From the NCBI GenBank assembly GCA_013140975.1, contig JABFRV010000019.1:1-52422 (forward strand): 52,422 nt of DNA. Reading direction: 5' to 3'. The number at the start of each line of letters is the position of its first letter. Position 1 is the stretch's first letter. The notes beneath the pieces were generated by a model. It ran no database searches and had not been told where the DNA came from. It was given only the letters and a program-made list of their open reading frames with translations. The stretch is from Saprospiraceae bacterium. GTDB lineage: Bacteria; Bacteroidota; Bacteroidia; Chitinophagales; Saprospiraceae. Below, piece after piece: positions 1-10,458 of this stretch. Position numbers and translations under genes: made by a program.

Positions 1-64
1 ATTTTCTAGAATTATCCTTATTATTTGTACTATCTTTACACTTGTTACTAAAAATTATTTTTTT

Positions 65-1504
65 ATGCGATTACTCGGAATATTTCTCTTCTCATTTTTA
101 TCCATTACTATATTTTCTCAGCAATGGGTAGAAACGAAATATTCTTATGATAGTATCATGAATTTAACCTATGGTTCATCCATAGATTTTGCAGGTGATC
201 TTGTAAATCATAAAATGAATATTTATCTGCCAAAATGTGGAGACGGTAGTAAAAAATATGTAAAACCATTAATCATGTTTATACATGGTGGCGCTTTTCT
301 TGCCGGAAATAAAGACGAACAGAACATTGTTCATCTTTGCAAACAATTCGCGAAGAGAGGTTATGTAACAGCAACGATATCTTATAGATTAGGATTTATT
401 TCTGATGATGCTGCCTGGTCTTGTGTATATCAAAATTATTCTTGTGTATTTGCCAGTGACAGTTCAGAGTGGTCCAGAGCTTACTATAGAGCTGTACAAG
501 ATGCGAAAGGTGCATTGAGATTTTTAATAAACAGAAATGCAGAATATCAAATTGATGTCAACAATGTATTTGTATCCGGTGAAAGCGCAGGGTCCTTCTT
601 AGCACTTGGAACTGCATTACTAGATTCTGAAAGTGAAAGATTACCTGATACCTATACTCTTCCAGATGCTCCTGCTCCAAACACCAATACTTCATCTTGT
701 ATTTATCGTGTAAATAAAGTCTTAAACAAACCCATAGCAAGACCAGATCTTGGTTCAATCGATGGATCAATTGAACCAACTTCAATAGATTTTACCATTC
801 AAGGAATCGGAAATATGTATGGTGCCATGCTTAATGACTTACTAAAAATTCATAACTCTAATAAACCCAAGCCCGCAATTTATTCCTTTCATCAACCCTG
901 TGATCTTGTTGTGCCCATTGATTCTGGTGTCGTTTATCAAGGTCTATCCTGGTGTTTTACAAATGGATATAATTGCTATGGGATTCAAAACAACAATAAG
1001 AAATTATATGGAAGCAGGGCTATCAGTAATTTAAATCAAGAAAATAATTATGGGTATCAAATACATAATGAATTTACTTCAACGAATTTCCCCTATAACT
1101 TTTTAATAGGACAAGGTTCATGTATTGATCAGGTCAATAATCCCTGCCATGCTTACGACAATTTTGGATTAAGAGAAATGAATCTTGCACGATTTTTTGC
1201 ACAGCTAATTCAGAATAATAATGGTTGTACCGAAAACACTCAGGTTGAAAATATTTCACCAATTGAAGACTGCATTTCTATTTCAACAGAAATAAATTCT
1301 GATAAAATACTCATTCATAATTATTGCCATAGCGATTTCCGGATTCAAATATTAAGTTTGGAACAAAAATTAGTCAATCAGTTTACAGCTTACAGTAAAT
1401 CATTAATTGAAGTGAACACGTCTGAATACAATACAGGAATTTATGTTATTATTATTGTAGATCCGTCAGGTCCTGTTGTAGCAAAAAGGATTTTTATCCA
1501 ATAA
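65..1504 (+). CDS. Secreted alpha/beta-hydrolase (carboxylesterase-like) with T9SS sorting tail
   Basis: This is a 479-residue secreted esterase/lipase-like enzyme. An N-terminal signal peptide (about residues 1-18, ending FSQ) precedes an alpha/beta-hydrolase fold of the carboxylesterase/hormone-sensitive-lipase type. The oxyanion motif HGGAF is at residues 74-78 and the nucleophile elbow GESAGS puts the serine at S174. D280 (in PCDLVVP) and H362 (in PCHAYDNFG) are in the right order to complete a triad. The last ~70 residues look like a T9SS type A sorting domain (…NTGIYVIIIV… ending KRIFIQ), so export across the outer membrane is inferred. The substrate cannot be read from sequence. ATG start. 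A TATCTTTA box at 31-38 lies about 27 nt upstream and may be the promoter. The gene faces the convergent atpD-atpC pair. Confidence 0.85.
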   Translation: MRLLGIFLFSFLSITIFSQQWVETKYSYDSIMNLTYGSSIDFAGDLVNHKMNIYLPKCGDGSKKYVKPLIMFIHGGAFLAGNKDEQNIVHLCKQFAKRGYVTATISYRLGFISDDAAWSCVYQNYSCVFASDSSEWSRAYYRAVQDAKGALRFLINRNAEYQIDVNNVFVSGESAGSFLALGTALLDSESERLPDTYTLPDAPAPNTNTSSCIYRVNKVLNKPIARPDLGSIDGSIEPTSIDFTIQGIGNMYGAMLNDLLKIHNSNKPKPAIYSFHQPCDLVVPIDSGVVYQGLSWCFTNGYNCYGIQNNNKKLYGSRAISNLNQENNYGYQIHNEFTSTNFPYNFLIGQGSCIDQVNNPCHAYDNFGLREMNLARFFAQLIQNNNGCTENTQVENISPIEDCISISTEINSDKILIHNYCHSDFRIQILSLEQKLVNQFTAYSKSLIEVNTSEYNTGIYVIIIVDPSGPVVAKRIFIQ

Positions 1505-1616
1505 AATAGAGTTCTTATTGCCTAATAAATATTTTATTAAGAATCAATCAGTACTACTGAGATAGTTGATTTATGTCAACAAAAAAAACTAAGAATAAAC
1601 ATTGAGATAGCGTAAA

Positions 1617-1856
1617 CTATACTCTCACCAACAGATTCACTTCATTATTCAAAACTTCACAGAAACCGCGAAGAATTTCAAATTTTTGCTTGTCACCTTT
1701 TTCAGTTGTAATATTGATACTTCCTTTTCCTAAAGCGGCAATCATTGGAGCATGTTTGTCAAGGATTTCAAATTGACCTCCAAGCCCCGGAAGGATAACA
1801 GATTTAGCTGATCCCTCAAAAAGATTTTTTTCAGGAGTAAGAATATTGATTTTCAT
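1617..1856 (-). CDS. atpC: F1Fo ATP synthase epsilon subunit, short form
   Basis: The 79-residue product matches the N-terminal beta-sandwich of the F1 epsilon subunit (MKINILTPEKNLFEGSAKSV at the start, then the LPGLGGQFEIL stretch). In the F1 central stalk epsilon couples the rotor to the catalytic head. The C-terminal two-helix domain found in longer epsilon subunits (about 130 residues), which inhibits ATP hydrolysis, is absent; short forms are common in Bacteroidota. The gene starts 5 nt after the atpD stop, so the two are cotranscribed. No other F1Fo genes are nearby. A weak hairpin (1604-1624) overlaps the stop and precedes a T-run on the minus strand (complement of about 1580-1587), possibly a terminator. 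Confidence 0.93.
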   Translation of the reverse strand: MKINILTPEKNLFEGSAKSVILPGLGGQFEILDKHAPMIAALGKGSINITTEKGDKQKFEILRGFCEVLNNEVNLLVRV

Positions 1857-1861
1857 TGATG

Positions 1862-3442
<1,581 letters not shown>

Positions 3443-3465
3443 CTAAAAACAAGTCAATTTTGTTA

Positions 3466-4794
3466 ATGATGCTTAAAAATCAACAATTAAATTTTGACTT
3501 CCTTGCAGAATGGGAAAAAATATCCCAAAGTGGGAATATTGAAGAGAAAGCCAAAAAGCTATCAATGCTAGCTCTTATCAAAAAAGGAGCTATTTCTCAT
3601 AAATACCTAGGCAATCCTATTCAACAACCGATCGGTCATATACGGCTGGAATATGACAAATTGCTGAGGATGGCTTGTCAAAATAGTCTGGATTCCTTAC
3701 TATTTGAATATGTCAGAATCGCCCTTCAAAAATCCCAAACAATTCCTGTTAACCTAATCGTTCCACTCATTGAAATTGCCGACAAAAACCATGATCTGGC
3801 TATTCCGATTCTTGACATTTTTTATGAGCCTGAGTTCTTTATACTTTCTCAAAATAAGGAATGGGAATATTTACATCCCCAGACTTCAATTCTTGTCTCA
3901 TTTTCCACTGTAAAAAAATTTGCATTCTTATTTGCATTGCAGCTTAAAAAAGACCCTGAAAAGACTTTTTCTGTATTATTGGAAAATGTTCAACAATGGA
4001 ATGATAAACAATTGGAAAGCCTAATTCCTGTTATTTATAGTTCAAAACAGTTTATTCCTATCGAACGAATTCTCGATCTACATTCTCAATTAAAAGGAAA
4101 GCTAAAATTTAAAATAACAGGAGCATTGCTTCAATATTCCGATTATCAATATTCTACATCTTTTCACACATCACTCCTTGAAATTCTCTCTAATACGAAA
4201 ATAGATTATCAGTCAACATCTCATGGCTTACCTGGTTTTGAGAAAATGGCTTTACACAAAGCTCTTGCTTCTATACCGCCATCGCTTTATTCTGAATTAC
4301 CGGCTTTCAAAAAAATAGTATTGGAATTATATAATAACAATCAACTCGAAATTCTAATTACCAGTATACATAATTTCAAAGATTCTATTTCAGCATTCAG
4401 GCTCATCAAAATTCTTATAGATGAATCACTTTTTACTGAAGAAATCGATGTAAAAAATCTTACTTCATGCCTGGATTATAACAGTTTCAATAAGATTGCA
4501 ATTTATTGTTGCCAAACAATGAAAGATAAAAATGATCTGGAAGCATTTCTTCATCTTATCAATTACTTCAGGCATTTCTGGTCTGACGAATTATTAATCG
4601 AAATTTTAAACTTACACCGACATAAAAGTCTGTTACGCAAATATCATCTGGATGTTTTTTACGAATTTATACCCTACAGAATAAATCCGCTATCGAAACA
4701 GGAATCAAATGTTCCACAGATAATTAAAGATAACATTTCGCAACCTCTTTCCTATACATCTATATTAAACTTTAGAAAATTACTTCGAAAATGA
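3466..4794 (+). CDS. Alpha-helical protein, possibly DUF5691-like
   Basis: A cytoplasmic protein of about 442 residues with no signal peptide or membrane segment, predicted to be almost entirely helical. One segment (about residues 95-130, with LIVPLIEIADKN and then ILSQNKEWEYL) resembles the signature of DUF5691 proteins, which in other bacteria sit beside MoxR-type AAA+ ATPases and von Willebrand A proteins. Those partners are absent here, so the assignment is tentative and from memory. The frame opens with a TTG at 3460, but ATG codons at 3466 and 3469 are better starts. A CAATTTTG box (3455-3462), one base off the -7 consensus, lies right before them. The last 4 nt overlap the next gene (ATGA), so the two are translationally coupled. 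Confidence 0.6.
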   Translation: MMLKNQQLNFDFLAEWEKISQSGNIEEKAKKLSMLALIKKGAISHKYLGNPIQQPIGHIRLEYDKLLRMACQNSLDSLLFEYVRIALQKSQTIPVNLIVPLIEIADKNHDLAIPILDIFYEPEFFILSQNKEWEYLHPQTSILVSFSTVKKFAFLFALQLKKDPEKTFSVLLENVQQWNDKQLESLIPVIYSSKQFIPIERILDLHSQLKGKLKFKITGALLQYSDYQYSTSFHTSLLEILSNTKIDYQSTSHGLPGFEKMALHKALASIPPSLYSELPAFKKIVLELYNNNQLEILITSIHNFKDSISAFRLIKILIDESLFTEEIDVKNLTSCLDYNSFNKIAIYCCQTMKDKNDLEAFLHLINYFRHFWSDELLIEILNLHRHKSLLRKYHLDVFYEFIPYRINPLSKQESNVPQIIKDNISQPLSYTSILNFRKLLRK

Positions 4795-5207
4795 AAAATA
4801 TTTTGACAATCTTTTTATTCCTGTTAATCAGCCTGGAAGGCAATGCCAGAAAATGGAAACCTGAGAAAGCCGTACTGGAATTAAATCAAGCTCTAATTCA
4901 TCGTGAAGCAGATATTCTTGATAAGATATTGGATAAGAATCTTAGTTATGGTCATTCTAATCTGTGGATTGAAGATAAATCAACACTCATTAATAATAAT
5001 GCTTCAGGGCATCTCATATATAAGTCGATTGAGATTGATAAAATCACTACCGAAAAAAATGGAAATACTTGTGTCGTTAGATATTATGCCAGGCATAATG
5101 TAATACTCCAGGGAAAAGAAATCAGTTTAAATCTTCATGTTATGCAAGTATGGAAAAAGAAATCTTGTAAATGGAAATTATTGGCAAGACAAAGTGTGAA
5201 AATCTAA
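4791..5207 (+). CDS. Secreted NTF2-like (DUF4440/SnoaL-type) protein
   Basis: A 138-residue protein with a signal peptide (about residues 1-19, ending EGNA) followed by a compact alpha+beta domain that looks like the NTF2/DUF4440 cone fold: an N-terminal helix pair (EKAVLELNQALIHREADIL), the LDKNLSYGHSN stretch, then beta strands ending in VMQVWKKKSCKWKLLARQ. The W-K-L-L-A-R ending is typical of DUF4440 proteins. Such domains bind small ligands or act as enzymes, and no specific activity can be assigned. The start ATG overlaps the previous stop by 4 nt, so it is probably translated from the same mRNA as the helical protein, though the two would end up in different compartments. Confidence 0.7.
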   Translation: MKNILTIFLFLLISLEGNARKWKPEKAVLELNQALIHREADILDKILDKNLSYGHSNLWIEDKSTLINNNASGHLIYKSIEIDKITTEKNGNTCVVRYYARHNVILQGKEISLNLHVMQVWKKKSCKWKLLARQSVKI

Positions 5208-5435
5208 ATTTGAATTATAGCTCGCAGAGAAATTCTGCAAGAATCATAGATGAAAGCTTAACTATATAATCAAATGGGTCTGGTTAAAAGTCCGACAGAA
5301 TCAAGAATCAATTAATTTGCTCACTTTGCCTTAATAATCTGGTATTTGCTGTTCTCATTAAACATTTGTTAATTCCGATTCTAAATTTCATAATATAGTT
5401 AAATCTATTCAATTTTGTATTCAAATAAATTCATA
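5208..5435. other. Intergenic region before the TPR lipoprotein
   Basis: This 228-nt stretch has no gene. It holds a small hairpin (GCAGA / TCTGC at about 5225-5239, no T-run), and near its end a CAATTTTG box (5410-5417) that is one base off the TAnnTTTG promoter consensus and lies 18 nt before the GTG start at 5436. Confidence 0.4.
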
Positions 5436-6500
5436 GTGAAAAAATACAATTCAATTGTTTTACTATTTGCAAGTCTAATAATTATTAGTTCTTGTAAAAA
5501 TGACAAAACTCAAAAAGAAATATCTTCTACCCCTGATTCCGAATTAAAAGAAACAGAAGCATTAGCAGTAACTATGGAAGGTGAAAAACTGCTATACTGG
5601 AAAGATCACGACACTGTATGGGCTGCAAGAAAGAAAAAAGTAGATGATATGAGAATTGCATATCTTTCTAAAATAGAAGATCCTAAATCATACTTAAATT
5701 TTGCAAAAGCTTATTCCGAAGCGGGTAAAATTGAAAATGCAATTGATATATTAACAAAGGGAATGAATAAGTTTCCTGACGTACCTGATTTCTATCTTTA
5801 CAGAGGTGAGAATTTGTTGCGTAGCAGACAAATTACAGAAAGCATAGATGATTTTTGGAAAGCCGGACAAAAAATGGAAAAAGCAACTCTTGCAACAGGA
5901 TTAACAGGCATGCCGGTTGAAGATTCAATTGCCGGAATGACTTTGTCTTATCGCAATTATTTATTAATGGCAATAGCATTTCATTGCAATCAGGACTATA
6001 GCAGTGCCGATAAGTTTTTTGAAGTGTGTGGTGATTTTTCAACCAACAGTGACTTATGGGCAAGATCATATTACTGGCAATATTCTTGTTACAGCAGATC
6101 AGGAAGAACTCAGGATGCTCAAGACATCCTGAAAAACCTAAGTGAGAATATGCAGATCCTCCCTTCATCTAAACACTACCTGGATGCTCTTAAATATTAC
6201 AAAGGATCAATTAGTGAGTCGAATCTGGTCGATATAAATTTCAAACCTACTAATTCCGAAGAAGCCAATATCTGGTTGGTGAAAATGTATGCCGTTGGTG
6301 TCAAAAATCTTCTGGATAATAAAAAAGATAAAGCATTAATAGCCTTCACAAAAATTAAGGAATCAGGGTATTGGAATACTCTTCCTTACATTGCGGCGGA
6401 AGGAGAGCTACTGAAACTCGGCGGAAAAAAATATGTATCTCCGGAAAAAATAGATCTAGACAATAGTGCAAAGAAGAAAGAAATTAAACCTCAAGGTTAA
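5436..6500 (+). CDS. TPR-containing lipoprotein
   Basis: A 354-residue lipoprotein with tetratricopeptide repeats. The chosen start is GTG at 5436, which gives a textbook lipoprotein signal peptide (MKKYNSIVLLF…ISSC, lipidated Cys20). Starting at the upstream TTG (5415) would place seven extra residues before the signal and run into a promoter-like box. Helix-turn-helix TPR units follow (for example YLNFAKAYSEAGKIENAIDI, then DFYLYRGENLLRSRQITES). The sequence ends in a lysine-rich tail. TPR lipoproteins usually act as scaffolds in envelope complexes; no partner is evident here. It appears monocistronic. Confidence 0.75.
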   Translation: MKKYNSIVLLFASLIIISSCKNDKTQKEISSTPDSELKETEALAVTMEGEKLLYWKDHDTVWAARKKKVDDMRIAYLSKIEDPKSYLNFAKAYSEAGKIENAIDILTKGMNKFPDVPDFYLYRGENLLRSRQITESIDDFWKAGQKMEKATLATGLTGMPVEDSIAGMTLSYRNYLLMAIAFHCNQDYSSADKFFEVCGDFSTNSDLWARSYYWQYSCYSRSGRTQDAQDILKNLSENMQILPSSKHYLDALKYYKGSISESNLVDINFKPTNSEEANIWLVKMYAVGVKNLLDNKKDKALIAFTKIKESGYWNTLPYIAAEGELLKLGGKKYVSPEKIDLDNSAKKKEIKPQG

Positions 6501-6612
6501 TTTTTTATCATTTCTTGAATTCATCGGTTTATTTTAGGGATTCGTCGACTTTAACTGTTTCTTAGAACTTCGTTGACTGACCTTCTGTTATTTAGGTATT
6601 AAAACGAATCTT

Positions 6613-7443
6613 ATGGAAGAAAAAATTATTACTCCAATCTCCGGATGGCCAATACTATTAATTGTATTAATCCTTCCACTTGCCGCATTTCTATATCATA
6701 ATCCGATTTTTTGGATTGTATCAGGAATCGTCTTTACCATATTAATTCTCGGGTTTGTAATTGTAAATCCCAACTCTGCAAAGGCATTAGTCCTCTTTGG
6801 CAAATACAACGGAACTATAAAATCTGAAGGATTTTATTGGATAAATCCCTTGAATGTTGCAAAAGCAATTTCATTAAGAGCTAACAATTTTGACAGTGAA
6901 AGAATGAAGGTCAATGATAAAAGAGGCAATCCAATCCAGATTAGCGTTATTCTTGTCTGGAAAGTTAAAGAAACTTATAAGGCCTTATTTGAAGTCGATC
7001 ATCTACACGAATTTGTAAAAATTCAATCTGATGCAGCTGTTAGAAAACTTGCCAATCAATTTGCTTATGATCATATAGATGATCATGATGAAATTACACT
7101 CCGAGCTTCAAGCAATGAAGTCAATGAAACATTGGAAAATGAGTTGCAGGAACGTTTAAATATTGCCGGAATTGAAGTCATGGAAGCACGAATAGGGTAT
7201 CTTGCATATGCTCCTGAAATTGCAGCTGCAATGCTAAAACGCCAACAGGCAGAAGCGATTGTTTCCGCAAGATATAAAATTGTTGAAGGAGCTGTAGGAA
7301 TGGTTGATGGCGCATTAAAACAATTAAAAGAAAAAGGCATCGCCACTTTTGATGAAAAAGAAAAGTCAAGAATAGTGAGTAACCTTATGGTAGTACTTTG
7401 TTCTGATAAAGAAGCAAGTCCTGTCATCGAGATGAACAACTAA
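6613..7443 (+). CDS. SPFH/band-7 domain membrane protein
   Basis: A 276-residue membrane protein of the SPFH (stomatin/prohibitin/flotillin/HflK) superfamily. Two hydrophobic segments (about residues 11-27 and 31-50) are followed by the band-7 core, starting VNPNSAKALVLFGKYNGTIK and running through the FVKIQSDAAVRKLANQFAYD region, and a helical tail rich in Ala/Glu (MLKRQQAEAIVSARYKIVEG). Members oligomerise at membranes and organise microdomains or regulate proteases. It has no NfeD- or FtsH-type neighbour, so its partner is unknown. It converges with the lipoprotein gene downstream across a palindromic terminator. Confidence 0.85.
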   Translation: MEEKIITPISGWPILLIVLILPLAAFLYHNPIFWIVSGIVFTILILGFVIVNPNSAKALVLFGKYNGTIKSEGFYWINPLNVAKAISLRANNFDSERMKVNDKRGNPIQISVILVWKVKETYKALFEVDHLHEFVKIQSDAAVRKLANQFAYDHIDDHDEITLRASSNEVNETLENELQERLNIAGIEVMEARIGYLAYAPEIAAAMLKRQQAEAIVSARYKIVEGAVGMVDGALKQLKEKGIATFDEKEKSRIVSNLMVVLCSDKEASPVIEMNN

Positions 7444-7477
7444 AACGCCTTTAGCTATTAAAGAAATTGAGCTTAGG

Positions 7478-7516
7478 AATTAAGGATTAGAGATGAGTAA
7501 TTTTTAATCCTTAATT
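7478..7516. terminator. Bidirectional hairpin between convergent genes
   Basis: AATTAAGGATTA (7478-7489) and its perfect complement TAATCCTTAATT (7505-7516) form a 12-bp stem with a 15-nt loop. It lies between the SPFH gene (ends 7443) and the minus-strand lipoprotein gene (ends 7541), so it probably serves both. Confidence 0.55.
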
Positions 7517-7540
7517 TTTAATTTCTAATTCGTAATTGAA

Positions 7541-8170
7541 TTACCCTTTATCAAGGTCATCAACATCAATGCCACAAATTTGGAAATAATAATTCCGGTA
7601 TTTAAAAAATCTATAGCAATTGCGGTTAACCTGAGAACGATCAGAGGTTACATATAAATATTTAGAAAACCTGTTTACTGCACATCCATATTGAATTTGA
7701 CCTGTAAGATTATCTATTGTTTCATTGGATTTTTCATTGAAGCAAATTTTCCAAAGTTGCTTAACATTAATATTGCTCATCAAAAATTCTGCCTTGGATA
7801 TTTTCATTACAGGATCAGAACTCAATGAAACAATTTTTAAACTATCAATAATAAATCTTACCTGCCGTGAAATCTCAGCATTGCTAAATTTATGAAGCCT
7901 TAGAGAATCATCAGTTTTTAATAATAAACCCTGAACCGTATTAAATTCATAATAATTGCTGTCTGTACTAATGATCTTGTAATCATTTCTTTCAAAATCC
8001 CAGAAGTCAACGCATTCCATTCTATGGATATCCAGATTGCTTAATTGTTCCATATTGCTTATACACCTGTCAAGTGTTAGAAATTTATCATTTTGCCTGC
8101 ACGAAGAAACGATAGCAGATAAACCAATCAAAGAGAAAGCAATGTAATATTGATATAACAGACGATTCAT
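7541..8170 (-). CDS. Unknown lipoprotein
   Basis: I do not recognise this 209-residue protein. It begins with a lipoprotein signal peptide (hydrophobic stretch to VSSC, lipidated Cys24), so it should be anchored in the envelope. The mature part is mixed alpha/beta and moderately cysteine-containing (C33, then three or more later cysteines near the C terminus), with no recognised catalytic motif. It is transcribed divergently from rnr, with only 49 nt between the two starts. TAATATTG (8185-8178 on the minus strand) is a possible near-consensus -7 box, 7 nt before the ATG. Confidence 0.6.
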   Translation of the reverse strand: MNRLLYQYYIAFSLIGLSAIVSSCRQNDKFLTLDRCISNMEQLSNLDIHRMECVDFWDFERNDYKIISTDSNYYEFNTVQGLLLKTDDSLRLHKFSNAEISRQVRFIIDSLKIVSLSSDPVMKISKAEFLMSNINVKQLWKICFNEKSNETIDNLTGQIQYGCAVNRFSKYLYVTSDRSQVNRNCYRFFKYRNYYFQICGIDVDDLDKG

Positions 8171-8177
8171 AATTTTG
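8170..8177 (+). promoter_or_regulatory. Candidate -7 box for rnr
   Basis: TAATTTTG matches the TAnnTTTG consensus exactly and lies 42 nt before the rnr ATG. It overlaps the start codon of the divergent lipoprotein gene, so expression of the two could interfere. No convincing -33 element was found. Confidence 0.4.
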
Positions 8178-8219
8178 CAATATTAGAACTTTTTTTTAGC
8201 AATATTGTTATACTAAGCT

Positions 8220-10349
8220 ATGAAAAAACGCAAAAAGAAAAGCGTCTCCCTCCTCAATTCTAATCAGATATTAAAGTTTTTTGCAACTCATTCAGATAAA
8301 GCTTATGGTCTGAGTGCTATTAAAAGAAAGCTCCAACTTGAGAAAATCGGTGACCTTGAGAATCTTCTAAATCAATTAGAAAAGAAAAAGTTACTGGAGA
8401 AAGTAAGCCCTGGAAAATGGGTCTACAAAGGTCTTGTTGCATCCGGAAAGAAACAATCCGAAGAATTACTGGAAGGAACAGTCGATATGGCAAGAGCCGG
8501 TTTTGCGTATATATTATGCAAAGGACTGAGTCGTGATATATTCGTTAGTGCCAAGAACCTTAATGGTGCTATGGATGGTGACTATGTTCAAGTGAGGTTG
8601 ATACGTCTTTATATGAATAAACCTGAAGGTGTTGTTCATAAAGTTATTACAAGAAGCAAGACACAATTCGTTGGAGTGTATAGATCCTATAAGAATCACG
8701 AAATTGTAATAGTCGATGAATATCCTCAGGTTTTAGAAATAACGGTAAAGAAAAACACAGATTTAAAACTGCATGATTTTGATCGCGTAGTTGTTGAAAT
8801 ATCAAAGTGGAAAGAAAGGCCAAGTGACTTGATGATGGGTATCATTACAGAAAACCTTGGGCGCGAAAAAACCACTGATATGGAAATGCTTAGTATTATT
8901 GCTGAAAGTGGTTTCCCATTGCGCTTTCCGCAAGAAGTACTAGTTGAATCTGAAAATATCGATGAAGAAGTAAAAGATCTAAAACATAGAAAAGATTTTA
9001 GAAAGGTGACGACATTTACCATTGACCCCGTTGATGCCAAAGACTTTGATGATGCATTATCCATCCAAAAGAATTCTGATGGCACATTTGAAGTAGGAGT
9101 ACACATTGCCGATGTAAGTTATTATGTCAAACCTGATTCTGCTTTGGACAAAGAAGCTTTACGCAGAGGAAATTCAGTATATCTTGTTGACAGAGTTATC
9201 CCTATGTTACCGGAAAGGCTATCTAATGAATTATGTTCGCTAAGACCGAAGGAAGACAAGCTCACTTTTGCTGTTGTCTTTACATTTGATGAGAATTTAA
9301 CATTAAAGAAACATTGGATTGGAAGAACAATCATTCATTCACAAAGAAGATTTGCGTATGAAGAAGTTCAAAAAATCATAGAAGGCAAAAAAGATCCTAT
9401 AAAAAAAGATCTCGACCTTCTTAATAATCTTGCAAAAAAAATTCGAGTTGAAAGATTAAAGAACGGCGCCATAGATTTTGAAAGTGATGAAGTGAGATTT
9501 AAGTTGGATGAACAAGGACAACCTCTTGAATTGTATGTAAAGGAAAGATTTGATGCTCATAAGTTAATTGAAGAATTTATGTTGCTTGCCAATAAATATG
9601 TTGCAACATTTATGTCCTATAAAAACAAAGGTATTCCCGTACCTTTCGTCTATAGAGTTCATGATCTTCCTGATCAGGATAAATTACAAGATTTTATGAT
9701 TTTTGCTAGGGAGATGGGAGTTAAGTTGGATCTTAGCACACCTAAAAAAGTTGCCAAGTCTCTCAATTATCTTGCAGACATTGTTAGACAAAATCCGGAT
9801 TATCAAATTTTGCAGCCTTTAGCAATTCGAACAATGGCGAAAGCTGCCTACAGTCCAGAAAATATAGGACACTATGGACTGGCATTCGAATATTATACAC
9901 ACTTTACTTCTCCAATAAGAAGATACTCTGACCTTATTGTGCATAGAATATTATATGATAATCTTCAAGCTGAAAAGCGTTACAGGTTAGATGCTCTGGA
10001 TGCTCAATGCAGACATATATCAACGCAAGAGAAGAAAGCCAATGAAGCAGAACGCGCCTCCACTAAATACTATCAAGTACTATACATGTCTCGATTTTTA
10101 GGCAAAAACTTTGAAGGCAGAATTACCGGAATGAATGATCGTGGTTTCTATATTGAATTAATTGCAACCAAATGTGAAGGCGTTCTTCCAATGACAGAAA
10201 TACCCGATGAAATAGAAGTGGCAGGCAATAGACTCTCTGCCAACTCCAGTATTACAGATGTTGAATGGAAGATCGGTGATAAAATTAATGTAAAGGTTAT
10301 ATCTGCTGATCTCGATGATCGCGAGCTGGTTTTTGGAATTGCAGAGTAG
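8220..10349 (+). CDS. rnr: Ribonuclease R
   Basis: A 3'-5' exoribonuclease of the RNR/RNase II family, 709 residues, that degrades structured RNA. Domains in order: an N-terminal winged-helix-like segment (about 1-70), cold-shock OB domains (about 85-230), the RNB catalytic domain (about 250-590) and a C-terminal S1 domain (about 625-709). The metal-binding cluster DPVDAKDFDDALSI supplies D269, D275, D277 and D278 in the family's D-x5-D-x-DD pattern. The HYGLAFEYYTHFTSPIRRYS signature follows near residue 560. The long lysine-rich tail of enterobacterial RNase R is missing. ATG start. It probably works in general RNA decay and rRNA quality control. Confidence 0.95.
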   Translation: MKKRKKKSVSLLNSNQILKFFATHSDKAYGLSAIKRKLQLEKIGDLENLLNQLEKKKLLEKVSPGKWVYKGLVASGKKQSEELLEGTVDMARAGFAYILCKGLSRDIFVSAKNLNGAMDGDYVQVRLIRLYMNKPEGVVHKVITRSKTQFVGVYRSYKNHEIVIVDEYPQVLEITVKKNTDLKLHDFDRVVVEISKWKERPSDLMMGIITENLGREKTTDMEMLSIIAESGFPLRFPQEVLVESENIDEEVKDLKHRKDFRKVTTFTIDPVDAKDFDDALSIQKNSDGTFEVGVHIADVSYYVKPDSALDKEALRRGNSVYLVDRVIPMLPERLSNELCSLRPKEDKLTFAVVFTFDENLTLKKHWIGRTIIHSQRRFAYEEVQKIIEGKKDPIKKDLDLLNNLAKKIRVERLKNGAIDFESDEVRFKLDEQGQPLELYVKERFDAHKLIEEFMLLANKYVATFMSYKNKGIPVPFVYRVHDLPDQDKLQDFMIFAREMGVKLDLSTPKKVAKSLNYLADIVRQNPDYQILQPLAIRTMAKAAYSPENIGHYGLAFEYYTHFTSPIRRYSDLIVHRILYDNLQAEKRYRLDALDAQCRHISTQEKKANEAERASTKYYQVLYMSRFLGKNFEGRITGMNDRGFYIELIATKCEGVLPMTEIPDEIEVAGNRLSANSSITDVEWKIGDKINVKVISADLDDRELVFGIAE

Positions 10350-10458
10350 ATCTTCCTATGACAAATAAATTATTGGAAGACAGGCAATACTTTTCGTCTC
10401 TTTACTATGGATTTATTTCTATCAATTCCAATCAAAATAAAAAAATCTGGATTTTCTA

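Noticed and set aside
5415-5435. TTG start for the TPR lipoprotein
   Set aside because: It adds seven residues before a complete lipoprotein signal and overlaps a promoter-like box; GTG at 5436 is better.
7083-7439. Minus-strand frame of 118 codons inside the SPFH gene
   Set aside because: It is fully contained in a well-supported gene and has low-complexity, unrecognisable sequence.
10351-10380. Terminator after rnr
   Set aside because: Only a 6-bp stem with an 18-nt loop and no T-run.
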